Of a DNA stretch of 64,000 nucleotides, positions 46,503 to 56,808 are shown piece by piece; within the stretch, counting starts at the first letter, position 1; each line of letters opens with the position of its first letter. This stretch comes from Pezicula radicicola. Taxonomy: Eukaryota; Ascomycota; Leotiomycetes; Helotiales; Dermateaceae. Under the pieces are notes generated by a model. It made no database searches. It had not been told where the DNA came from and saw only the letters and a program-made list of their open reading frames with translations. Position numbers and translations under genes: made by a program. Where the stretch lies: contig PDUO01000026.1 of NCBI GenBank assembly GCA_003008705.1, positions 124,001 to 188,000 of the forward strand, in the 5' to 3' direction.

Positions 46503-47406
46503 GTTTATTGGATTGAACTGTTTAGAAGTCGGTGCTATATCACAAGGAGGTGGCAGATGAGGAGACAGATGAGGAGAGGATATATATATATATACATTTA
46601 TTGTGGTTGCGTGACGGGGTGGGATTCTCGGAAGGGAAGTACAATTATCCCGGCATCAACAGGAATAGATCCAACAACAATAATTTGGCCAAGACATCAG
46701 CTCTCTGATCAATACCTAATTAGAAATCTATTCAAGCGCCAGGACCTAGCACAGCCTTCGAAAGACATCCAGTCTAGATCAATCACCTGTTACAAATGAC
46801 AATCCAACAACTACTCACGTAACCAAAGCAAATCCAAACCACAAACGCAACAATGACCCCCCTCCCAACTTCCCAGTCACTCCTCTCAAGTCTGCAGCTC
46901 GTCTTTTAGATCATGGAATAGGGTGGATCGTGCCGTCGTCCTATATTACAGGCGAGGATTTGTAGATGGGGATTTATGTGTGTTTCTTGGCCCTCGCTAG
47001 GGGGGACAGTCACTCGGTGAGTGTTAAGCGACAGTGCAAGTACAGTACGTAAAGTGACTCTTCCATTGAATTTTCCAAGTTCAAGCAGATAACTTTGAAG
47101 TAGTTTTATTCTTTACTTTTGTTGAATTCAGAGAGCAAGCCATCTTTAGAAAGCCTAACTCTTCGAAGCTGCAATTCTTGGTATTTCTGCACTTACTGTA
47201 GCAGCTTCACCTCGACGACTTTAGCGTAATGTTCTCAGAATACATAGAAATACAATTGTTATAATTTGAAGTAGGAGACATACGGGTATCAAGTTTTTCT
47301 ACGAGGACGAAGCGTCCTTATATACAAAGACGAAGGAATATACGCAAGTAAATGCTCTAAAGAGTACTCACCAGCGAAAACATCTCCTCAGAATCCCCAC
47401 AACTTA
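46503..47406. other. Gene-free stretch
   Basis: The stretch contains the promoter of the 378-aa gene, an AT dinucleotide run (46578-46593) and the 3' flank of the glutathione transferase gene. No coding sequence seen. Confidence 0.45.
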
Positions 47407-48240
47407 TCAAAGCAAAGCTTTCCATCCTCCAGTCTCGGGCATCTCCAACCCCAGAAACTCCACGACGCATCCCAAATGATCCACTCCCCAAAAACCCTCT
47501 TTCTCCCCCTTCGAATTCTCACACACAAACCACGGTAATCCAAAAGCTCCCTCCTCAACAGCATTCTCCGTATTCTTCAACAATAAAGCCTTTCCTTCCT
47601 TCCCCGCACCCTCAAAAATTCTTTCCGTTTCCTCCTTCCCAAAAACTCCTTCCAAAACCTCGGTCATAATCTCCTTCTCGATTGTATTGCGACCTTGAAC
47701 CCAGTATGCTTCATATAGCGCATCAAGTGCTTTTATGAGGTTGACTTGATCGGGGTGGAGGTGAGTGATGACGCAGAGGCAACGCATTATAGTGAGTGTC
47801 AGAGGTGGGAAGCCAACAGGCATCATTTCAACCATTGGAACATTGAATTTCTTGGCCCAGCGTTTTCGTTCAACACCGATCCATTTATCTTTATCTATAG
47901 ATTAAAGTATTAGCAATTGCACCTTCCATAAAGCTTATCCACATCATCAAATCCCAAACCCGAAATGAATGAGGGGTGGGAAGGGAGAAAGTACTTTTGA
48001 TCTGAATTGGTGCAGTATTCCCACAAGCCTTCATAACACCACCTAGAAAGATGGGGATGTATGTGATATCGCATTTCGAGAAAACTGGATCATGCTATTA
48101 TGTCGCAACAAATGAATTAGCGGAGTCCTCCATCAGCCACCAACAAAATCTAACAGCAAACTGTCCACACATACCCTTAAAATGTAATACGCAACGTACG
48201 AAAACGGGGACACAGTATCAACGTAAAGCGTAATCTTCAT
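47407..48240 (-). CDS. Kappa-class glutathione S-transferase (DsbA-like fold)
   Basis: Three exons on the minus strand (48240-48175, 48094-47995, 47894-47407) give 217 residues; introns are 80 and 100 bp. The N-terminus MKITLYVDTVSPFSYVAYY carries the conserved Ser-Pro of GSTK/2-hydroxychromene-2-carboxylate isomerases (Ser11 is the likely glutathione-activating residue). FLGGVMKACGNTAP and KWIGVERKRWAKKF, then VPMVEMMPVGFPP, and the C-terminal FGLPWFV are all family landmarks. These enzymes are mitochondrial or peroxisomal; no clear targeting sequence is seen here, and the C-terminus ...WKALL is not a peroxisomal signal. Length is close to human GSTK1. A long ORF beginning at the VEMMPVG segment is only the third exon. 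Confidence 0.9.
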
Positions 48241-49080
48241 CGTATCACCTCGTCGTCAAGGAACCGGGAAACCTAATGTAATACAGTGATCACACCTTTA
48301 TCGTTCGAATGGTGCAACTCGTGTTGGATTGTCATCGTGTCAATATCGCAATTTGGATTGATGGATGGATAGCGGGGTTTCCGGGGACCAAGGTTGTTGG
48401 GATTGTGGGGTATGTACTGTACCAGGCTAGCGTCGGTCTTTACAGGGATGTTGAGAATAATACACTTATGTACTGCGCCTGAGAGCTTTTGAAAGTGTAA
48501 AGATCACTTTAGGGATGACAAGTCCGTTGTCATATTTAGTGCAAAATAGGATGCAAAAATAAGGCTATTTGTAGTGCTTGGAGTCAACGTGCTGGACTAC
48601 AGTACTTGATCTTTTTGTTCTTGAATTTAGACACTATCTCTCACTGTGTACCGTGCGATTACGATTATTAGTATGATTTAAGCAGAAAGACTCGACATTA
48701 GGAAAAGTAGCTTTTAGAGTACCGTTAAAAGTAGAGGAAAACTTGATGTTAATGATGATGCTTCAAATATACCTTACCTACCTACTAATAACGGGGGGGG
48801 GGGAGAGAATTCGCCAAACCATCTAAGCGATACACTCTTTTAGTGTACATACTCTTCTTCTAGTTGGTCCCTTATCCTAGTGCTAAAGGGAAATTATCAA
48901 ATCAACAAGTATAATAGTTTAAGCTTTTGGTCCATTACTTACCGGTGTCTCGCTTGTCACACTAAATAAATTAACTCACACCCAAGTTATTCCCCATTTC
49001 AAAAATATCACAGCACAGCAAAGCATCAACACGTTCGTTTAAAACACTCTTTCTATCCTCAAAATTATCCGGATCTGAAG
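48241..49080. other. Gene-free stretch between divergent genes
   Basis: The stretch has promoters of the glutathione transferase (left) and of the small SAM-like protein (right). An 11-G run at 48793-48803 opens a ~50-bp segment also found at 35463-35510. Confidence 0.45.
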
Positions 49081-49545
49081 ATGGGTCAATCGATCTCGAC
49101 CCAGCGCAAAGACAAAAAATCCAAGAAAGGTCAACCATCACCACCACCCCCGTACATCGAAAGCGTGACGACCAAAAGCAGTGTAGCCAAACCAATCGAA
49201 AAATCAACAACTACAACAGCTATCCAAGCAACCGATGTTCCACAGTGGAAATGGACAAATTCGGAATGCCGACAATGGTTAACCGAAGTTCTTGTTTACT
49301 ACTGTGAAATGGAACGCGAGAAAGCAGAGGGATTGGCAGAAAAGTCAATGGCGGAAGCATTTGGGCCCAGAATTTATGCCCTTAAAAAGAACGCATGGAA
49401 AAATTTCCTGGGACCTTCTATCGGAACTACCGTTTACAATTATATTTTTGGTATGATGTACCAGGAGGGAGCTATGCCTTCTGGCTTCCATTTCCCCCAT
49501 CAGCGGCCAAAGAGCAGCATGGCGGAACCGAAAGACTTTATTTGA
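49081..49545 (+). CDS. Small N-myristoylation-type protein with a SAM-like domain
   Basis: A single exon of 154 residues. MGQSIS at the N-terminus fits the N-myristoylation consensus (Gly2, Ser6), and the following KDKKSKK is a polybasic stretch that would strengthen membrane binding. A Pro/Ser/Thr-rich linker (residues ~18-50) leads to WKWTNSECRQWL and WKNFLGPSIG, a pattern like a SAM or SAM-like helical domain (residues ~55-125). I do not recognise a named family. A peripheral membrane adaptor is a reasonable inference; no catalytic residues are visible. ATG 49081 is forced by the myristoylation motif; composition is gene-like. Confidence 0.7.
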   Translation: MGQSISTQRKDKKSKKGQPSPPPPYIESVTTKSSVAKPIEKSTTTTAIQATDVPQWKWTNSECRQWLTEVLVYYCEMEREKAEGLAEKSMAEAFGPRIYALKKNAWKNFLGPSIGTTVYNYIFGMMYQEGAMPSGFHFPHQRPKSSMAEPKDFI

Positions 49546-49691
49546 ATGTGTAAAAATGATACAAGATAGTATGACAATTCAAAGGGAAGGGGATTTTAAG
49601 GTAGAAACAGCTACAGCGTAGTGTTATAATACTCAGCTTGTACTTAAAAACTTACAGTTCTAACCTCAAGGTAGTTCCGAAGTGACTATTC

Positions 49692-49979
49692 TCAATCCAC
49701 CTCATATTCTGTACTGATATCTACCCCTACACCTTTAGACTTAGTCTCCACCCTCTTCAAAACTCGTTCCTTAAACAGTTCCCCGCGCTTAAAACTAAGT
49801 GCTGTCTGGGATTTTTCCTTCTTCGCAACCCGAATATTATCTTCCAGCTTCTTCACTGCAGCCTGAACCTTTCCTATGATATGATCTGTATTCTCCAGGA
49901 CTTCGTCAATGTCCTTGAGCCATTTTGGCCGGTATATGGAGTTCCTCGAGATTCCAGTCATAGGTGCTTTCCAGGACAT
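49692..49979 (-). CDS. Hypothetical 95-aa coiled-coil ORF
   Basis: A minus-strand ORF from ATG 49979 (stop directly upstream in frame) reads a Lys/Glu-rich product with a probable coiled coil (DHIIGKVQAAVKKLEDNI). A different minus frame upstream (ENFYFVDVLESTYDWNLE, across the same ATG) also looks protein-like, so this may be a decayed gene with a frameshift. It is not recognised. Confidence 0.3.
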   Translation of the reverse strand: MSWKAPMTGISRNSIYRPKWLKDIDEVLENTDHIIGKVQAAVKKLEDNIRVAKKEKSQTALSFKRGELFKERVLKRVETKSKGVGVDISTEYEVD

Positions 49980-50117
49980 CTACGAAGTAGAAGTTCTCTC
50001 CTTTTCGCTACAATTTTCCAAAGCATCAGGGATCCTCAGCGCAGTACCACTGGTAGTGCGCCTGGCTAAAACGATCCATTGGTCAAAATGTTACGGCAGA
50101 GAAAACTGTGAAATATA

Positions 50118-50582
50118 ATGATTATACCCCTGGCTACAACAGTAGGCTCATTTTCATCCACTAGCTCCACACAGAATACAACACCTTTGCCTATGCACAC
50201 GTTGTCCCCAGAAAACCATGCCATTCAACATAGTTCTCAGCTGCATTCGTCCAAAGGAGTTTCCGCTGATTTTGAATTAGGCCAGTGCACACGTGGAGTG
50301 CACCTCCTAGGGAGGGGACCACCGAGCTGGTGATCCCATGGTAAACCTTCCCACAACGTGGAGCATCTCTCCTCCTTCTCCAAGGAGAAAGACTCCCAGG
50401 TGTTCAAGACGTGTAGCGCTAGGGAATTTTGTCTGAATTCTTCCCTCTTATTGAAGATGGTGCTTGCCGAAGCTCTCTAGTTAGAGGCAGAAATTTGGTG
50501 TTCCCTTGCTGATTGGAAGGAGGTTGACTGGAATAATGTGTCTTCTACAGCTAAGGTTTGTGTTTCTAGAATAGTCAATTGA
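50118..50582 (+). pseudogene. Decayed reading frame of unknown family
   Basis: One + strand frame reads protein-like sequence across two stops (TGA 50331, TAG near 50478): LSPENHAIQHSSQLHSSKGV, then SHNVEHLSSFSKEKDSQVFK and DWKEVDWNNVSSTAKV, closing at TGA 50580-50582. Composition is more gene-like than in the flanks. No homologue is recognised; it could be a dead gene or chance. Confidence 0.25.
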
Positions 50583-51142
50583 AATGACTTCTTTACTGCA
50601 AATAGGCCCATTTAGGCACCATTCTTCTGTACGGAGCATAACGTTGACTTCCTCCTATGCCCCACTTCAGTTGCTGCTTTCCATAACCTTTCAGCATCCT
50701 AAGAAATCGCCAGACTCCCTCCGAAAGTGCGTGTGTGTCGATTATCTTGGTGTCAATCCTCTGTCGCGATCTAGTCAGTTATAACGAAATAGTGATAGAA
50801 GCTTGGAATTTTATGGGATAAACATACCTCTACCAAATTTACTAGTCATTATGCCCACTTTTTTTTTGCTGTATCAAGTTGGTCTTGATGATATGATTTC
50901 CTAACTCAGGGTTCGAACTTCTGGTCTTTTCCATGTTGAGATCGGTAGACGACTTGAGCGTTGTGGATTATCTGGACTCTGGCCTTGTGGTTGGATAAAG
51001 ACCTTGGGAATTTAGGCTTAAAATGATATCTGTACAGTTACAAGGTTAAGGGAGCATGATCACGACTACTGCTGGTATAAGCGACCACTAAGAAGAGCAT
51101 GTAGCGCGCTGAAAGTAAGAAGTTGATTCTTTTAGTATTTAG
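50583..51142. other. Gene-free stretch before the second Tc1/mariner element
   Basis: Nothing supported. A GGTTCGAAC string at 50909 resembles a tRNA B box but has no tRNA around it. Confidence 0.4.
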
Positions 51143-51144
51143 TA

Positions 51145-52487
51145 AGAGTTTGTGCCACTAGGAATGGCCCACCTAAGCGAACTACATCAAAATAACTATA
51201 TATATTCAGAAATATACTATAATTACAATCCTAACTATTTTAATTCGAAATTAAAGATATAAATTAATAAATAGTAGCTAATCCTCCTACTTGAATCACG
51301 TCTTCAAGCTTATAAGTCAATTACTCTGTATAGTAACGGTAGTTACATAGATTAACTCGATCCTATAGCTTTTATATCTCCCTGTATATATCCTCCCTAC
51401 TTTTTAGTACAAATAGTAATTTCTTCAGTTCTTCTTTTATCTAGTACTAGACCTTCTCTATTATATTTAGATCCGGCGAATAAGGAGGCCATTAAAAGCC
51501 TCGAATATAGTATTGTAGCTTAGGTAATCGAGTATTCCCTATATATACCTTTATACCATCTTCTATAAAGATATACTCTAGCCTAAGTTCATCAAAAAGC
51601 AGGAAAACAATAGGTTATAATACTTACTTAAGGTATACCTTTAAGTAAATTCCCTTATAGCTAGGAAGCTTCTTAAGGAAGACTAATTTTAACTTATAAT
51701 CCTAGTTAATAGCTCCCTAAATTATAACCGAAACTTAACTAGAGCGATAAACCAACCTTATACAACTTATATACCTCTTTTTATCTACGCAGTATATTAC
51801 CCAGATCCTTCTATACTTCCCTGTCTTAAACGTTGCTTTATCTAACTATATTACCTTCCTCTAATCTCCGCTAATCCTACTATCTATTTGATATACTACC
51901 TAATCCGACGTTCCCTACTACCAATGGCTTAGCGTAAAGTCTAGTCGTTTCTTAGCTTATATACATGATATATAGGGTCTTGGGTATACAATACAGCGAC
52001 GATAGCCTATATAGTAAAGTTCTCGACGAATAGTTCGAACAGAGGCTGTAATACCTAGGTAGGTTTTAACCTAGTTAAATAAGAGTCGATGTATTGCCTA
52101 ATTCTGTAAGATATATTAAATACAATAACGAATCTCTTAAATAGATATTATATAATACCTCGGGGCTTTCCTTTTACGATCGTACTTACTCGATTCTTGT
52201 CGTAGAATACATTGAATTATTCTTTGAGGGATATAAGTCTCTTCGACTATCTACCTCTACGATTTTCTATCTCGATACAAGTAGTGTATAACTTTCTGCG
52301 TAGGAGTAGGCCATTCTCCTTACTCTTTCTCTGGGGGAGGGCTTTCGAATAGAAGTCTATTCATTGTAGGTTATAAAGCAATAGAGTTAGTAGTTGTATT
52401 GTTACAGATTTTGGAGGGAAGAGAGGTGAAAATTCTGATATATTAAGGTTTTCGCTTAGGTGGGCCATTCCTAGTGGCACAAACTCT
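51145..52487 (-). mobile_element. Decayed Tc1/mariner element with perfect 37-bp terminal repeats
   Basis: The 1,343-bp element has inverted repeats identical over 37 bp (51145-51181 and 52451-52487, starting AGAGTTTGTGCCACTAGG) and TA on each side (51143-51144, 52488-52489). The A/T-rich interior translates on the minus strand into a broken Tc1-type transposase: around 51490-51440 it reads WPPYSPDLNIIEKV, then a TAG where Trp is expected, then IKEE, which is the DDE-family block before the last acidic residue. Stops throughout show it is dead, probably through RIP. Perfect ends with a ruined interior suggest that the ends are or were under transposition-related constraint, or that a related autonomous copy exists elsewhere. 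Confidence 0.9.
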
Positions 52488-52489
52488 TA

Positions 52490-54953
52490 CAAGCTGCTGA
52501 AAATACCATTTGCATTTCAGTTCTGAGAACTCGGTACTATCGATAATTGTATAGCGCGTGTCGCTTAAGACAATGAATTAATAGAGGGCTTACTCTGATA
52601 GCATTTTTAGGGCTTTAGAAAATGAAAATTCCTCCTAGTTCAGCTGCCTGTTGACTTCATCTTTAAGTGGCTTACAAGACATTTTATTTACCCTAAGGTA
52701 TAGATACACGACTTAGTTGGCTTGACTTCAATGACCAGCTTGGTTTGAATAACTCAGTCAAGTAACTGACTTGACTTGAGCAACTCGACTAATCTTCTAT
52801 TCAAGGATTTCCAGTACTTGCATATTTCAAGTTTTGAAACTCTTACAATTAGCCGGAGCTACTGAGATGCACGTGAAATTAAAATGGTCGAAGTTTGTAA
52901 GAGTGAACATATTTGATGCCAAGATATCCAATCTCAAAGGCTCAGGCATCAGCCAGTCCAATTCTAGTTGAAAAGACATCTTCAGCTTCTTGTTTAACTC
53001 TGTTCTGTTCTGTCTTCGTCATGATGATAGTTGTGTAATTCTCATGGAACTTATCGCCAAGGTATGCTGCGCCCTCTATCTATATCTATATCACGGAACG
53101 CTGAAATTTGCATCTTCCGCTTCGAAAACCCATTTCCTCTATCCTCCCCTTAATACTCCAGATTTCTAACACCCTATGTCTCTTATTCCTGTTCCTCGGC
53201 TCGTGTCGGCATTACGCGCGATACTGCCCCCTTCAGCACTCCGCTTAAGTCTAAAAGCCTGGAAATTCAGAAAGCGAAAGACAAAAAGAGCCTCCAAATA
53301 TTCAAAAAGAGAAAAGGCAGTGACAAAGGTAGCATAACTGTAGGGGGGGTTGTCAATTATTTTAAGCGTAATTTCGATGTCCTAAAAGCCGTCCTCGACT
53401 TGGAAGACTTAAAGAGTACCTATGATGTATCTTCTAGAAGTGAATAACAGATATAAATTTAGCTACTGCAAACCATGTATTAAGAATGATAGTGATTGAT
53501 AGTGGTTTTAAGCATAAGGCTTTGAAGTACAGTACAGTCGTGCTTCTATATCCGCTTTAAGTACTAATATTAACAGATTCAAATCTGAGACCTGGGAAGG
53601 AGCTAAACACAAATTCAACGTTTGACTCAATAAGGCAACTAGTCACACGTAAGACCTCGCTTCAAACATCCACTGATTGCAAGAAGCTAATGTACGGTAA
53701 AAACTGTCAATGAGCTTATTGGAAATAAGCATGCCATACAAGAAAAGAAACTTCTAGTCGTGCTTACCACAGTTTTTGCTAGTGCTCACTAACATATAAG
53801 CATATGGCTTGTGAGTATGCTGAGAAAAGTCCGCCCAGAGCTTATGCTTATGAAACATTGTACTGTATGAAAGCTGTCAGGAGAGATGATCTTTGTTCTG
53901 TTACCGCCATCTGGTGCTCTCACTCCGGATTTCCATAGCATAGTGAAGGATGAATGAATAGTTGTACATTCGTTTGAAGTTTTCTACCTAGGACCATCCT
54001 TCGGCCGAGCATCGACGGACTTTCGTCGTTTATACACACGTGATAGGCAACGTCACATATCTTGGCATGTCTTGGCGGAGGCGGGGCGGGCTCCTCTATT
54101 AAGTACTGTATCGTACGTACCGGATTGCGTCGTATCTCGCATCGCGGGAAAAAAGCAGATTCCCAGTGAGTCGAGAAGTACCGGTAGTCCAGACACCAGG
54201 CGTGTGGTATACCGGTACTTAATTGTACGGAGGGACTGTAGGCTATTACAGTATTTATGAACTTATGAAGGCCGTCTCTCGGGAATCGGGGCATGCTTGA
54301 AGCCGGAATAGCTGATAATAAGTTTGAAGCTTCGAGATTTGATTTGCGAGAGCGTCGCACCAATCCACACGAGACCTCCTTCCCCTGTAAGCCCGGCAAC
54401 TTCGGTCTTTACTCTGCGGGTGGCTTTCAACCAGTCTCATCTCTTCTGCCCCCAAATGGATCACTAGATTCTCAATGTTCACCGCGGTCGTCACCAAAAT
54501 AATATGCGCCAAGACTCAACCAAGTTCCAAGGAGCAAAAAGGGATCCCTCTGTTCCTTGCCTTACTTTGCCCTACCTTGTCCTACCTTGTCCTACCTTGC
54601 CCTATCTTGGTCCTGGCTGCAGTTGATTGGCCATGCGTGCTGATGGATTCGATCCGCGCCAGGTCGGACTGCGCTCTACGCTACTGGCCGTCCAGAATTG
54701 CATGGCCAAATTTAAGGTATCTATGCTTTTCTTTCTTTCGTTGCTTCAGCTCCTTGCTACGGTACGGTACCAGCAACTTGCCAGCAGGTGCGAGTGCGAA
54801 GTGCGAAAGACCCCGTACCTGAAGCTTCATCTCATCCTCTCTCCCTTCTCTACCCGTTCGCATTCTTCCCCTTCCTCAATCAGACCTCATGGCATACCTT
54901 TGATAGAACCTGTTGTTTCTTCGCGCATTGTTCTTGCGCAGTCCCAACCAAGT
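52490..54953. other. Gene-free stretch before the PAP2 gene
   Basis: The left part is A/T-rich with CTTGACTTGA-like repeats (52720-52790) resembling those near 9400. A minus ORF at 53920-54399 has no family-like features. The last ~450 bp contain CCTTG/CCTAC pentamer repeats (54565-54600) and pyrimidine tracts, probably the promoter of the next gene. Confidence 0.45.
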
Positions 54954-56278
54954 ATGGAGAAGGTTCTCAGCCTTCCTGGCCGCCTCGTCGTGCATATCAT
55001 TTTGACCTTGCTAAACCGGTATGTCACTACTATAGGGCAAGCCAACCGTGTATTGACAATGACATAGACACTCATTTTTCGGTCTATTGAAGCACATCCT
55101 CATTAATATGACCTTTATCCTCATATGGATAACAACTTTCAAGAATGGTATGGAAAAGGGCCCTTCCACCCGACCTTATCAAGTGGCTGACTTCTGAACT
55201 TGCAGCCTGGCTAATAAATCCTGCGATCCGTCCTGATATCGATGTCGCTTGGTTAGAACAAGAGGATCACATATTCTTCGACATCAATATTCCCGGCTTG
55301 GTGATACAATGCACACTGGCAGCATGTGGATATGTCTGGTGCTTCTATCTCACACGGCGCCCACGGCTCTCACTACTCGCCGCCCTCCCTCCATTCCTCC
55401 TCAACATCCTGCACGCGGGCACACATAACCTTACGCCAGTTCTCGATGTTTTCGCATGGATGTCATACGGTGTAATACACTTCATATCACCCTTCCTTGC
55501 GGCATTTTGGCTATGGCTGTTTGCGCCGCCAGGAGTGGTATCAATTTTCGCCTGGTCATTCGGTATTCAGAATTGTCTTGGCATAATTACGCACTTGAGT
55601 CTCCCTACTGCTGCGCCGTGGTACGGCGATCAGTATGGATATCCACTTCCCCCAGGAAACTACAGCATGCTAGGATCGCCAGCAGGGCTTGTGCGTGTCG
55701 ATGAGGTTTTTGGGACACACATCTATGAAAAGGCTTTTAAAGCATCACCGCTTGTGTTCGGGGCCTTCCCCTCCCTGCACGGCGCATTCAGTTGCTGTTG
55801 CTTTTTCTTCATCGCGCGCTATTCCCGCAGGGGCTCCTTCATGCTTGGGTTTTACGTACTATGGCAATGGTTTTCAACAATGTATCTGCGGCATCATTGG
55901 CGTATCGACCTTTTGGGCGGGCTTGTGTATTCGGCGTTTGCGTTCTCGTTGTTTTATAGGAGTTTAATGAGGATGGATAGAGCATATGCTTCTGGTATCA
56001 GCGGACAAAATGGCTGGCAGCGACTTTGGGAGGGCACACGATTGCAGTATGCATTTGATGGGAAGCCGGAGCAAAGATACGAGAGTGTTCCGATTGAGAA
56101 TCTGTCTGATGAGGAGAACTGCCGGATGTCAATTGATGGACATGGCAATATGAGGAGAGAGGCAGATCTGGAGTCGGCTTGGGTAGAAGATTTGGGTGCG
56201 ACGTGGCGAGTTAAAGAACCTCCTACTTCGGATAGGGAAATGCAGAGACAAAATAGGAGGAAGGAGAACATGAGTTAA
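54954..56278 (+). CDS. AUR1/PAP2-like integral membrane phosphatase or phosphotransferase
   Basis: Exon 1 54954-55018 and exon 2 55144-56278 give 399 residues; the 125-bp intron is the least certain part, and a shorter start at ATG 55145 would give 377. Several hydrophobic helices (e.g. IPGLVIQCTLAACGYVW) precede the PAP2 signatures: FPSLHGAF (C2, with the phosphate-attacking partner His) and YLRHHWRIDLLGG (C3 His and Asp). This pairing is seen in Aur1/inositol phosphorylceramide synthase and related PAP2_3 proteins, which move or remove phosphate head groups of lipids in Golgi/ER membranes. The C-terminal ~80 residues are charged and cytosolic. It is not a true Aur1 by the few residues I can compare; substrate unknown. 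Confidence 0.87.
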
Positions 56279-56808
56279 AAGCCGTTTCTGCACACATACC
56301 TTTCTTCGTTTGGATAGAGGTACCTTGGGTGGATACAGGTGCATAATATATACCAGAACTGAGTTGCACGCTATTTACAGCGAACGAGTCACTAGCAGTT
56401 TTGGTCAGATGGACATTAGTGACGGAAGTAATGAAGATGTTACGGCCATGGAGTGGAATGTGTAATCCACATTCTTCAAATTAATAAAGAAATAACAATT
56501 AAGCTCAATTCCACTTCGTCTCCATTTCATATTGACCTCTAATGATATCATTCTCCAATGTATGGGTATCAATCACCTATCAAAGTCTGCAGCTAGTGCA
56601 GCGAGCTCTCAATAGCTGCACGTGATCTACCACCGAAATGGGAAAAAACTAAACCTAATTCAGACAGCTTCAGTGATGTCCTCGATCTCTGACCTCCAAC
56701 CTCAAGCGTCAGTCAATCAAATTCAAATCAACCTTCCCGTCTCCAAAAAACACGCTCTTTCTCTCATTTCCTTTCCTTTCTGAACATGAAAAAGAATTGA
56801 TCTATGCA
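56279..56808. other. Intergenic: 3' flank of the PAP2 gene and promoter of the OAR1-like gene
   Basis: No gene seen. There is an A/T-rich patch near 56480-56500 with AATTAATAAAGAAATAA, a possible polyadenylation signal region for the PAP2 gene. Confidence 0.45.

Noticed and set aside
50905..50960. GGTTCGAAC resembling a tRNA B box
   Set aside because: I could not fit an A box, anticodon arm or acceptor stem at proper spacing on either strand.
53920..54512. Overlapping minus ORFs of 85-159 codons
   Set aside because: There are no recognisable motifs and both lie in the promoter-like flank of the PAP2 gene; composition does not favour coding.
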